Part shown: in pieces, positions 40,832 to 48,298 of the stretch
Numbering within the stretch: the stretch's first letter is position 1
How the letters are laid out: each line of letters begins with the position of its first letter
Assembly (NCBI GenBank): GCA_022821645.1
Contig: JAJEDE010000015.1
Span: forward strand, 124,001 to 188,000
DNA: 64,000 nt
Direction of reading: 5' to 3'
Origin: Chloroflexota bacterium
GTDB taxonomy: Bacteria > Chloroflexota > UBA11872
Program-made: the position numbers and the translations under genes
The notes under the pieces: generated by a model
What the model was told of the DNA's origin: nothing
Databases searched by the model: none
Seen by the model: only the letters and a program-made list of their open reading frames with translations

Positions 40832-41023
40832 TCGGACGGCCACGACAGCCTCGCCAATTTCGCCATCAACTCCTCCGGCGCCTGGCTCCTCGCCGCCAAC
40901 CAGGACACCAGCACCGTCGTCACCTTCCGCATCCACCCCCAAACCGGCCACCTCCACCCCACCGGCCAGGTAACCAACATCCCCAACCCCGTCTGCATCA
41001 AGCTCCTGCCGGTCCAGTCGTAG
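40832..41023 (+). pseudogene. Remnant of the lactonase-like gene, 3' end with a 75-base deletion
   Basis: In one frame this reads SDGHDSLANFAINSSGAWLL and on to IKLLPVQS and a stop. Bases 40856-41014 match 38632-38790 of the intact gene at 151 of 159 positions by my count. Just upstream, 40838-40855 match 38539-38556. The 75 bases between (38557-38631) are missing; in the intact gene this stretch is bounded by the direct repeat TTCGCCATCGACC at 38560 and 38635, so slippage or recombination explains the loss. A stop codon precedes the fragment and no start is present, so it is not a gene. Confidence 0.85.
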
Positions 41024-41135
41024 TTGATCCGCGCATCGCTGGCACCATCGACGGCGCATTGGTTCGCCTTGAGGCTGTTGAAGGGCGGATTGGACCGGGC
41101 TATCCCGGGATGCGCTGAATCCGAGGTCTTCTTCG

Positions 41136-41978
41136 CTACGGGATGATTGCAGGCGCGAGCGGCGCGACGAATTCCATCACCAGGCTGCTGAGGCCCAGGC
41201 CAAGGTTGAACTCGAACCCTTGCGCGGCTGGGATCCCGAATCCGTAGGCAAACAGCCAGGGGCCGGCCCAGACATCTCTATCGGGCCAGTCAGGGTAGAG
41301 GTCAAATACCGTCGCCACGATCTTGGAAACAAGAATGATCGCGACAGTGGCCATCCCCAGCAGCACCGCATTGGCAACTCCCGCAGCGAAGATCGTGCCC
41401 AGGGTTCGTCCGGTGCTCAGCCCCAAAATCTGACGCACAACAAGAAACGTCCCAACCAGCACCCAGGCCGACAGCAGCGTCCGCACCGTGCCCGCCAGCA
41501 GCAACACGTTTGCCGTCCGTGACCCAATCCTCAGGGGCTCAGGGTCCGCCGGTAAGACCCACTGGAGCATGAGCAACAGCGGGACCAAGACGCCCAACGC
41601 GCCCGGCGCCTGTGCGAACGCGATAGCGCGGGCCGTCTGGCCGAAATCCCGCGCCTCGCAATCGCTCGTCGCCAGCCACTTACCGGCCAGCCGGATCAGG
41701 CCCGCCCAAAGCGGCCAGGCCAACAGATGCACAATCGCCACGAAAACCGCGTAGAACACGAACCGCAGCAGGTCCCCCTCAAACGTCGTGTCCCGTCCAG
41801 TTCCCCAGGCCAATGGCAACGTCGAGACCGCGCCCAGGGCGGCGCCGGTTCCCAGCGCCGCGAGCGCCACCACAGCCGCGGCGTGACGAGTGCTGGCGCC
41901 GGGGGCCGCGACTTCGCGCCAGAGCGTCGCGTCCAGCCGCAGGGCCCGCAGCATCCGGCCGATCAGACCATGGCTCAT
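41136..41978 (-). CDS. Yip1-like membrane protein, array member E
   Basis: This 280-residue member stands alone rather than in a pair. It starts MSHGLIGRMLRALRLDATLW (Tyr of LYREV is Trp here), has about six helices, the family segment QTARAIAFAQAPGALGVLVP (about 109-128), ILGLSTGRTLGTIFAAG (about 187-203) and the end FEFNLGLGLSSLVM, where Asp of the C-terminal motif is Glu. ATG at 41978. The next gene to the right is the plus-strand nuclease, and a partner Yip gene may have been lost or replaced there. Confidence 0.75.
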   Translation of the reverse strand: MSHGLIGRMLRALRLDATLWREVAAPGASTRHAAAVVALAALGTGAALGAVSTLPLAWGTGRDTTFEGDLLRFVFYAVFVAIVHLLAWPLWAGLIRLAGKWLATSDCEARDFGQTARAIAFAQAPGALGVLVPLLLMLQWVLPADPEPLRIGSRTANVLLLAGTVRTLLSAWVLVGTFLVVRQILGLSTGRTLGTIFAAGVANAVLLGMATVAIILVSKIVATVFDLYPDWPDRDVWAGPWLFAYGFGIPAAQGFEFNLGLGLSSLVMEFVAPLAPAIIP

Positions 41979-42229
41979 CGCCGCCGCTTCCCCCTCAGCG
42001 CGCAGCTTCTAGCGATCAGTCTGTCATGCGAAACCGTGCGCGGCCCGCATTTGAGTGGCTTCGCGCCGAGAACCGGCTCGGCGACCGCAGCGGTTCCGTC
42101 TCGAATCGAGCGGGCGGCGGGGACAGTGCTCCCTGGTGAGACCGTTGCGTTACCCTCCGTCACTCCCTCGAAGTCGGGAATCCAGGCACCGGACCTCCTG
42201 ATCCGAAACGAGTTACGCAGAGGCTTCCA

Positions 42230-43246
42230 ATGGACGAAGTGAAGATCTGGGCGCTCGATGGTGACTCGAAAGTCACGCCCTTGGTGTCCAGGGACCAGAC
42301 GGATACGGAGTCCTTGCTGGAGGAGACGCTTGTCAGGAACCCCGACCTGCTGATTCCGGGACTGAGGCTCGTCGGCCGACAGACGCCGACCGACGGCGGG
42401 CCGCTCGATCTGCTCGGAGTGGATGAGGACGGCCGGCTGGTCGTGTTCGAGTTGAAGCGCGGGACGCTATCGCGGGACGCCGTTGCGCAGATCATCGACT
42501 ACGCCTCCGACCTGGACGCCAAGACCGACGTTGCATTGGCCGAACACATCGCCGCCAACTCCGGCGTGGGCGGCATCGATCGCATAGAGGACTTCGAAGA
42601 GTGGTATGGCGAGAACACCGACGGCCAGGGCCTCGACTCCCTCAGGCCGCTGCGCCTGTTCCTGATCGGCTTGGGAGCCGACGAAAGGACCGAGCGGATG
42701 GTGCGATTCCTCGCCGCCAACACCGGCATGGATATCTCCTTGCTGACGTTCCACGGCTTTGCCTACGACGGCAAGACGTTGCTTGCCAGGCAGGTGGAAG
42801 TGGAGCCCGGCCCTCCCCCTCGAAGGAGACCGAACGCGGAGGAGAGAAGAGAGCGGCTAAAGAAAAAGATAGAAGACTCCGGCATGTCCGAGACCTTCAG
42901 CGCCGTGGAGCGCATGTTCGAAACGAATTGGCCCGGATTCAGCACAAACCCGACGAGCTTGGGGCTAAGTATTAGATTCAAGAACCGGTCATTTGCACGC
43001 ATCGATCCATGGAAGGGGCACGTGACGATAGTCTTCTTCGGCCGCGCAAAGACACTCTGCCTGGACGAGTTCAGGCAGCTGGTACAGGAAATCCGATACG
43101 AGACATACCCGAGGAATCGAGACCCGTTGGATCCCAGAGCCGAGCTCAAGTTCCCATTCACCGCCGACGAATGGAAGCAACACAAGGACCGCCTGTCCGC
43201 GCTAACGTCGGCGGTATACGAAGCCTGGAATAACAGCGGCCAATAG
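42230..43246 (+). CDS. NucS-like PD-(D/E)XK nuclease-domain protein
   Basis: The 338-residue protein has an N-terminal nuclease domain of the DUF91/NucS type. Likely active-site residues are Asp60 in GGPLDLLG, Glu74 and Lys76 in VFELKRG, and Gln87 in AQIIDYASD. The C-terminal half (about 200-338) is predicted soluble with a KFPFTADEWKQHKDRL end and could be a DNA- or partner-binding domain. NucS itself acts in mismatch repair or on branched DNA; this protein is only a relative. The gene uses more ATA, AGA, AGG and AAA codons than its neighbours, which suggests transfer. It sits alone inside the Yip array. Confidence 0.75.
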   Translation: MDEVKIWALDGDSKVTPLVSRDQTDTESLLEETLVRNPDLLIPGLRLVGRQTPTDGGPLDLLGVDEDGRLVVFELKRGTLSRDAVAQIIDYASDLDAKTDVALAEHIAANSGVGGIDRIEDFEEWYGENTDGQGLDSLRPLRLFLIGLGADERTERMVRFLAANTGMDISLLTFHGFAYDGKTLLARQVEVEPGPPPRRRPNAEERRERLKKKIEDSGMSETFSAVERMFETNWPGFSTNPTSLGLSIRFKNRSFARIDPWKGHVTIVFFGRAKTLCLDEFRQLVQEIRYETYPRNRDPLDPRAELKFPFTADEWKQHKDRLSALTSAVYEAWNNSGQ

Positions 43247-43273
43247 CAGGCTGCGGACCTGGGGCCCGGCAAG

Positions 43274-43353
43274 CCAAACCGGCCACCGTCAACCCCACCG
43301 GCCCTCAAACCCAAACCCCCAACCCCGTCTGCATAAAACTCCTGCCGGGTTAG
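43274..43353 (+). pseudogene. Second, shorter remnant of the lactonase-like gene 3' end
   Basis: This 80-base piece reads AKPATVNPTGPQTQTPNPVC then IKLLPG and a stop in the lactonase frame. It aligns with the last 80 bases of the intact gene (38714-38793) at roughly four fifths of positions and ends at an equivalent stop codon. It is more diverged than the remnant at 40832-41023, so it is probably the older copy. It starts about 28 bases after the nuclease stop and lies at the same place relative to F/G as the intact gene does relative to C/D. Confidence 0.75.
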
Positions 43354-43474
43354 GGAGGTCCTGCACCAAGCCGGACGCATACAACGCTGCATGCGTGCGC
43401 ACCGGATGGATACACGCGCACTTTCGGCGCGCGCTCCATAGCCCCGCGCGCAGTGGTTTCGCCTGTGGAAGCGC

Positions 43475-44446
43475 CTAAGGGAAATACCTGAAGGAGAATG
43501 GGTTATGGACGGAGACTATGAAGGCGTCAACGAGTCCGAGATTGAAGTCAAGCCCAGCGGTAATCCCCAGCGGGGGCTGCACCGCGAGAATCACCACCGG
43601 CCCTTCGCCTCCGACCCCAAGGAAGTCGCCACGGTCATACTCCGGTCCAAACTCAAAGGGTGGTGAGGGGATAGCTAGGAAAGCTGTGGTCGCAAGGACT
43701 CCCAATAGAATCGATATTGCTACGCCGGCAAGTACGAGTGCGCCCAGGGCGCGAAAGTTGCTCAGCCCAAGCGTTTCGCGCAGGGCCAGAAAGGTTCCAA
43801 TCAGAACCCAGGCCGAAACCAGCGTCCGACCGCCGAACTCAAGCGTCCGCAATTGAGACATGTCAAGGATTATCGGGCTGCCGGGTTCGGATCCGGAGGC
43901 CGCGGCAAACCAGACGATCGGGACGGCGATTCGGATAAGCATCGGACTGAGAAGCAGAAAAACAGCCGGCGCCTGGGCGTAGGCAAGAGCACGTGCGACT
44001 GACCAGTACCCGGCGGACTGGTCGTTTGACGACGCCAAGCGCCCACCGATGATCCACAGGGCGGAGGCCCACACGAGCCAGGCGACTAGGTGAGGGACGG
44101 CGCTGAGGACGGCTATCGGGACCGCTTCGCGCCAAAATAAGGTCAAGACATATCCTGTCCACTCCTCCAGATCTCGCAGCACAAACGTGTCGAGCAGGAC
44201 CCGGGCGCTTCCACCCAGGCCAGCGCCTACAGCAGCGAGTAGCACCACTAGCGTCGCCAGTCGACTGCTGGCTCCTGGCGTCGCCACCTCGCGGTACAGG
44301 GCAGGTTCCAGCCGCAGGGCGCGAACAATCCGACCGATAAAGCTGCTGCCCGGTCGTGCGTTCGTGGCACTCCTCGCCCAACTCAGGACGCGAGATCCAA
44401 TTGCGCGTTTGCCACCGCCTGCGTGGCGGGCGCTAGAGCCAGCCAT
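43475..44446 (-). CDS. Yip1-like membrane protein, array member F
   Basis: This 323-residue member has a 35-residue basic head, then IVRALRLEPALYREVATPGA (about 39-58), about six helices, the family segment SVARALAYAQAPAVFLLLSP, LRETLGLSNFRALGALV and the end LDFNLGLVDAF. Shared with C only are ALWIIGGRLAS and a late IPSPPFEF/FLGVGGEGP stretch. ATG at 44446, overlapping the stop of G by 14 bases. Together with G it forms the second copy of the C/D pair. Confidence 0.75.
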   Translation of the reverse strand: MAGSSARHAGGGKRAIGSRVLSWARSATNARPGSSFIGRIVRALRLEPALYREVATPGASSRLATLVVLLAAVGAGLGGSARVLLDTFVLRDLEEWTGYVLTLFWREAVPIAVLSAVPHLVAWLVWASALWIIGGRLASSNDQSAGYWSVARALAYAQAPAVFLLLSPMLIRIAVPIVWFAAASGSEPGSPIILDMSQLRTLEFGGRTLVSAWVLIGTFLALRETLGLSNFRALGALVLAGVAISILLGVLATTAFLAIPSPPFEFGPEYDRGDFLGVGGEGPVVILAVQPPLGITAGLDFNLGLVDAFIVSVHNPFSFRYFP

Positions 44447-45305
44447 GCGACGCTAAACGGAGGAGATAGGCCATCACTGCGCTGCCGAAGCCGAGACCAA
44501 GATCGAAGTCAAAGCCGTACGCAACGTCGAATCCGGAGGGGATGCCGCGCTTATAAGCCGTGTCGGCGAGGCCCCAGCCGGGAGAGATCGCTGCCACGGC
44601 TGCACCCAGCAGTAACGCGACGCTAGCAGCTCCAGCGCCGGCAGCTACCAGAGCGCCCAGCGTCCGTCCATAACTCAGATCCAAGACCTCGCGCGTGGCT
44701 AGAAAAGTTCCTATGAGAACCCAGACGGCGACCGCGCTCCAAGCGCTGGAGGCCAGGAGCCCCAGTGGCGCTTCGCCTCCTCCGTCAGGATCGACACGTC
44801 CGAGCCAAAATGCCCCCGTCATGACGGGGATCATGACCAACAGAATCCCGGGCGCCTGCGCGAAGGCCAACACCCGGGCCACGGTCCGGAATCCCGGCGC
44901 TCGACCGGGGGAGGCTATGCGACCACCGACGGCCCAGACTCCGAAGGCCCACAGCGGCCAGGCGACCACATGAGCAATCGCGCGCAGCGCGGTCTGAAGG
45001 CTGAATTCGGCCATCGGCACATCCAAATGCAGAAGCGCCGGTTCGTAGCTGCTGATGAGGTGGAAACCGTGAGCGCCCCACGCGATGCCCGAAGTCGCTG
45101 CCGTCAGCACAACCACCAGGACCGCCTGCCACGTACTGGCGCCCGGTGCCGCCACCTCGCGGTAGAGACTGGGATCCAGCTGCAGGGCCCGACCGACCCG
45201 CCGAGTCAGACCGCCTGGCGCCGTGGCCTCGCGGTACAAAACAGCGCCCAGCGGAATCGCGTGCGCCGCACGCTCAACACGCCCACCGCCCTGGCTCCTT
45301 GCCAT
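44433..45305 (-). CDS. Yip1-like membrane protein, array member G
   Basis: This 290-residue member is the sister of D, with GAFWLGRVDPDGGGEAPLGL and the end FDFDLGLGFGSAVMAYLLRL. Its head is unusual: it carries a second, partial copy of the family motif, GAVLYREATAPGGLTRRVG, just before the regular RALQLDPSLYREVAAPGAST. The family helix is TVARVLAFAQAPGILLVMIP. The ATG at 45305 follows GAGGGTGG with good spacing and is preferred over a GTG at 45332. It is the first gene of the F/G pair in transcription order. Confidence 0.75.
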   Translation of the reverse strand: MARSQGGGRVERAAHAIPLGAVLYREATAPGGLTRRVGRALQLDPSLYREVAAPGASTWQAVLVVVLTAATSGIAWGAHGFHLISSYEPALLHLDVPMAEFSLQTALRAIAHVVAWPLWAFGVWAVGGRIASPGRAPGFRTVARVLAFAQAPGILLVMIPVMTGAFWLGRVDPDGGGEAPLGLLASSAWSAVAVWVLIGTFLATREVLDLSYGRTLGALVAAGAGAASVALLLGAAVAAISPGWGLADTAYKRGIPSGFDVAYGFDFDLGLGFGSAVMAYLLRLASHGWL

Positions 45306-45349
45306 CGGAGATCCACCCTCTCCGTTGGTCACGCGATTAACGTAGGCGC

Positions 45350-46273
45350 TTACGTCGCCTCGCCCAGCCTCCGCGCCTGCTCAACGATGTTCACGCCCAC
45401 CGTCTCACTCCAGGCGTCGATCAGGCGCGCGAACAATTCGCCGGGGTGGCCGGTGCCGACCTGGGTGCCGTTGACGCGGGTGACGGGTAGCAGGCAGTAG
45501 GGCGTGCTGCTGAGGAAGGCCTCGTCGGCGGTGAAGACGTCGTAGAGGGTCAGGTCGGCTTCGCGGACCTCTACGCCCAGGTCCAGGCTGAGATCGCGGA
45601 CGGTCGAGAGGCTCACGCCGGCCAGGCCGGTACCGGTGCGCGGGGTCAGGATTGCGCCGTCGGACACCACCATGAAATTCGCGCCGGTGGCCTCGGCAAT
45701 GCGGCCCTCCGTGTCCAGCAGCAGCGTGAAGGCGCCGGGCGCCAGGGCGTTGACTTCCTGTTCCGCCAGCGCCAGGAACATGCGGCTGCGCGTCTTCATC
45801 CGCGGGTCCTGCGTGGAGATGTTGACCTGGCGGATCGAGGGCGTCACGCAGTGCGCGCCTTCCTCGTAGGCGCGGTACCAGTACTTGAAACCAAGCTCGT
45901 GCGTCCAGACCAGCACCGACGGCCCGGCGTCGCCGCGCCCCACGCCCGGGAACTGCGGGTGCGAGCCGCGGGTGATGTTGTGGAAGATCCAGGTGTCGCT
46001 GCCCTCAGGCAGGTCCGGGCGGTTGCGCTCCACCACCTCCAGCGTGACCTCGGTCAACTCCTCGGAAGTCAGGCCCGGGTCCAGGCGGCAGTAGTCCAGC
46101 GAGCGGTAGAGCCGGTCGATGTGCTCCTTCAGCTTAAAGGGCTTGCCGCCAAACGTGCGCGTGGCCTCGTAGACGATCTCGCCGTAGATGATCGCCAGGT
46201 CGTTCGGCCAGTAGCGGGCCTCTTCCAGCGGAACAATCTCACCGTTCGAATAGGCCCAGGCGCTCGCGCTCAT
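45350..46273 (-). CDS. Class IV PLP-dependent aminotransferase (branched-chain type)
   Basis: The 307-residue product has fold type IV of pyridoxal phosphate enzymes, the group of branched-chain and D-amino acid aminotransferases. It begins WAYSNGEIVPLEEARYWPND (about residues 6-25) and contains FNxTRGxxP-like HNITRGSHP (about 98-106). The catalytic Lys is probably in DPRMKTRSR (about 160-168). The phosphate and cofactor region reads EATGANFMVV (about 197-206), followed by TPRTGTGLAGVSL, and a late DEAFLSSTPYCLLPV. A member of the IlvE-like group is likely, but the substrate cannot be fixed. ATG at 46273, downstream of the palindrome at 46334-46353. Confidence 0.85.
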   Translation of the reverse strand: MSASAWAYSNGEIVPLEEARYWPNDLAIIYGEIVYEATRTFGGKPFKLKEHIDRLYRSLDYCRLDPGLTSEELTEVTLEVVERNRPDLPEGSDTWIFHNITRGSHPQFPGVGRGDAGPSVLVWTHELGFKYWYRAYEEGAHCVTPSIRQVNISTQDPRMKTRSRMFLALAEQEVNALAPGAFTLLLDTEGRIAEATGANFMVVSDGAILTPRTGTGLAGVSLSTVRDLSLDLGVEVREADLTLYDVFTADEAFLSSTPYCLLPVTRVNGTQVGTGHPGELFARLIDAWSETVGVNIVEQARRLGEAT

Positions 46274-46333
46274 ATCAAGAAATCCCTACCGGCGACTCGC
46301 GCGAGGGAGCCTAGCACCGGCTTCCTGGCGCCC

Positions 46334-46353
46334 AATGTTTCACGTGAAACATT
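46334..46353. promoter_or_regulatory. parS centromere-like site (ParB binding palindrome)
   Basis: A perfect 20-bp palindrome whose central 16 bases (46336-46351) are TGTTTCACGTGAAACA, the canonical parS core bound by ParB/Spo0J. It lies in the 93-base gap between the GNAT gene and the aminotransferase gene. Sites of this sequence usually cluster near the chromosome replication origin and load ParB for segregation. No parA or parB gene is present in the window. Confidence 0.88.
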
Positions 46354-46366
46354 TGGGGATAGGCGA

Positions 46367-47311
46367 CTAGGACAGCGGCTTGCGCAGGCGCCAGAACACG
46401 GCGTTGATGGTTGCGTTCACGGTGCGGGCGTAGAAGGCGTACGGTCCCGCGCCGTAAATCACCCCGATGTCCACGCCCCGCGCGCGCAGGTCGGCCAGGG
46501 CTCGCTTCAACAGCACTGTGCCCACGCCCAGCTGTCGGACTTCGGGCGAGACCCCCATTGGACCCAGGCGCTCGGGTGCGGCCACGTCGGTCACCGCGAA
46601 TCCGCAGAACTCGCCGTCCTTCTCGGCCATCCACAGGGTGGGCGGGTCCAGCTTCAGGCCGGAAGTCGCCAGGTAGGCCCAGCGCCGTCCGACCGGGGCC
46701 GTGGCCAGGGCGCTGGGGTACTCGAACTCGCGCGCCACGTAGTCCCATGCCTTCTGGTAGTCGTCCATCGTCACCCGCCGCACCCGCAGGCCGTGGTCTC
46801 GTTCCAGTTCCTCTTCCTTCTCGCCGGTGTCCAGAGGCGTGGTGCGCAGGTCCACGTCCATGTCCATGCCGTCGCCCGCACGCTCGTAGCCCCGCGCCTC
46901 CAGGAAGCACAGCGCCTCGGTGTAGCGCAGGTCCAGGCCCTGCATGAAGCGGTTGTTGCCCGCGATGATCGCCACCGACTCGCCGGCCCCCAGGCCGGTC
47001 AGCCGGTCCTCGATGTGGTCGAACAACCGGGTCGCGATGCCCTGTCGGCGCAGGTCGCTCGCGACCGCAAAGAGCTTGACCCCGCCGACCGTCTGCAATT
47101 CCTCGCTCGGCGGCGCCCCGCAGGCCAGCCCGACCAGGCGGTCGCTGTGCCAAACCGTCGGGTTCAGGTCGGGATCGAAGTCCGGATCGTCGAGGATGCG
47201 GTCCTGCAGAATGGCTTCAGAAAACGGCAGGAAGGCAATCTCGCGCTGGCACAACGCCGCCGCCTCGGGCAGATCCGCGGCGCCCAACGGCCGCAGCTCC
47301 AGATCCGTCAC
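46367..47311 (-). CDS. Double GNAT-domain acetyltransferase-like protein
   Basis: The 314-residue protein contains two GNAT-type domains. The N-terminal one spans about residues 1-150, with the acetyl-CoA motif RRQGIATRLFDHIEDR (about 88-103). The second spans about 175-314 with RQLGVGTVLLKRALADLRAR (about 262-281). Between them is a DYQKAWDYVAREFEYP segment. Tandem GNAT proteins acetylate small molecules or proteins; the substrate is not known. The ATG overlaps the stop of the TIM-barrel gene to its right by 4 bases, so both are probably one transcript. Confidence 0.85.
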   Translation of the reverse strand: MTDLELRPLGAADLPEAAALCQREIAFLPFSEAILQDRILDDPDFDPDLNPTVWHSDRLVGLACGAPPSEELQTVGGVKLFAVASDLRRQGIATRLFDHIEDRLTGLGAGESVAIIAGNNRFMQGLDLRYTEALCFLEARGYERAGDGMDMDVDLRTTPLDTGEKEEELERDHGLRVRRVTMDDYQKAWDYVAREFEYPSALATAPVGRRWAYLATSGLKLDPPTLWMAEKDGEFCGFAVTDVAAPERLGPMGVSPEVRQLGVGTVLLKRALADLRARGVDIGVIYGAGPYAFYARTVNATINAVFWRLRKPLS

Positions 47312-48210
47312 AGCGCCTCAATCCAGCGGCTCAGCGTCTCGAGCTCACGCTCGGCTAGCGTACGCCCCGTCGGCACGCCGGGCCCGACTTCCGACTCCAC
47401 GATCAAGTGTCCCGCGTAGCCACGCCGCTTCAGTTCCCTCAGGATCGACGGCCAGGGCACATGCCCCTCACCCAGCGCCCGCTTCGCAAACCAGCCGGGT
47501 CCTATTCGGCGGCGCGGCGGCTCCATGCGCTCGATCCAGGTGCCGATGTGATCGAGATAGAGGCGAAACGGGTAGGCGCCCAACTCGGTGGAGCCGACGA
47601 TGGAGTGATCCTTGACGTGCACGTGCAGCAGCCGGTCCCACACCGCCCCCACGCAGCGAGGCCCGAACGGCGTCGGCGTCTGCATCAGGTTGGCCGGATC
47701 GAGGATTAGTCCCACGGAAGGTCGATCGACCTCGTCCAGCAGCCGGTTGGCGCCGTCCGCCGATTCGGCCAGCGAGCCGTGGTGCATTTCGATCGCCACC
47801 ATCACCCCCAGGTCGGCCGCCGCGTCGGCGCACCAGCGCAGGTGGCGCGCCGCCCGCGCCCAGTGCTCCGGCTCCGCTTCCGGCGCCGCCACCCACCCCG
47901 GCCAGATCCGCACGCTGCGAGCCCCCAGCACGGCGGCCCATCTGAGGAAACGGTGCGCGATCTGCCTCTCGGCCAGCGCATCCGCCTCATCCAGCAGCCC
48001 AAAGTTGCCGGCATGGGAGGCAATGTTCGCGATTTCCAGCCCCTCGAAGAGTTCTCCCAAGAGATCAAGCCGCGCGGCATCCGCATCGGGCGGCAACTGG
48101 TGACGCGTGCCGCGCAGCTCCAAGCTGGCGTAGCCGATCTCCCGCGCCGCGGCGGCGAACTCGGCGGCAGGCGCGTGGTCAAACAGCAGCCCCGACAAGG
48201 CCAGCCGCAT
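47308..48210 (-). CDS. Sugar phosphate isomerase/epimerase-like TIM-barrel protein
   Basis: The 300-residue product matches the xylose isomerase-like TIM barrel family. Likely metal ligands are the Glu of VAIEMHHGS (about residues 148-156), the Asp of LILDPANL (about 179-186), the His of HVHVKDHS (about 203-210) and the Glu of LIVESEVG near 277. Ile-rich strands alternate with helices as expected. The ATG at 48210 follows GGAGGGATGGC, a strong start, so the upstream ATG at 48249 is rejected. It probably isomerises a sugar or cyclitol. The stop overlaps the GNAT gene by 4 bases. Confidence 0.83.
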   Translation of the reverse strand: MRLALSGLLFDHAPAAEFAAAAREIGYASLELRGTRHQLPPDADAARLDLLGELFEGLEIANIASHAGNFGLLDEADALAERQIAHRFLRWAAVLGARSVRIWPGWVAAPEAEPEHWARAARHLRWCADAAADLGVMVAIEMHHGSLAESADGANRLLDEVDRPSVGLILDPANLMQTPTPFGPRCVGAVWDRLLHVHVKDHSIVGSTELGAYPFRLYLDHIGTWIERMEPPRRRIGPGWFAKRALGEGHVPWPSILRELKRRGYAGHLIVESEVGPGVPTGRTLAERELETLSRWIEAL

Positions 48211-48298
48211 GCCATCCCTCCGTTTCCCGCGGCCAATCTCCAGCCGCACCGTACGTCACCTCGGGGTTTTCGTGTCCTGGCCCGCGGTGGCGCTTACG

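Larger units (their letters stand above)
35611..45305. repeat. Array of seven Yip1-like genes with lactonase-gene remnants
   Basis: Seven minus-strand genes of one family (called A to G here, left to right) lie in this 9.7-kb stretch. One intact plus-strand lactonase-like gene and two remnants of its 3' end lie between them. C and F are most alike, as are D and G, and the C/D and F/G borders both overlap by a few bases. The unit [lactonase end, then a Yip pair reading towards it] has therefore been duplicated as a block, and the copies have since decayed or been interrupted. Confidence 0.8.

Noticed and set aside
40801-41118. Open frame of 105 codons (Arg/His/Pro rich) across the lactonase remnant
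   Set aside because: It is a different frame from the clear lactonase remnant and has shadow-type composition.
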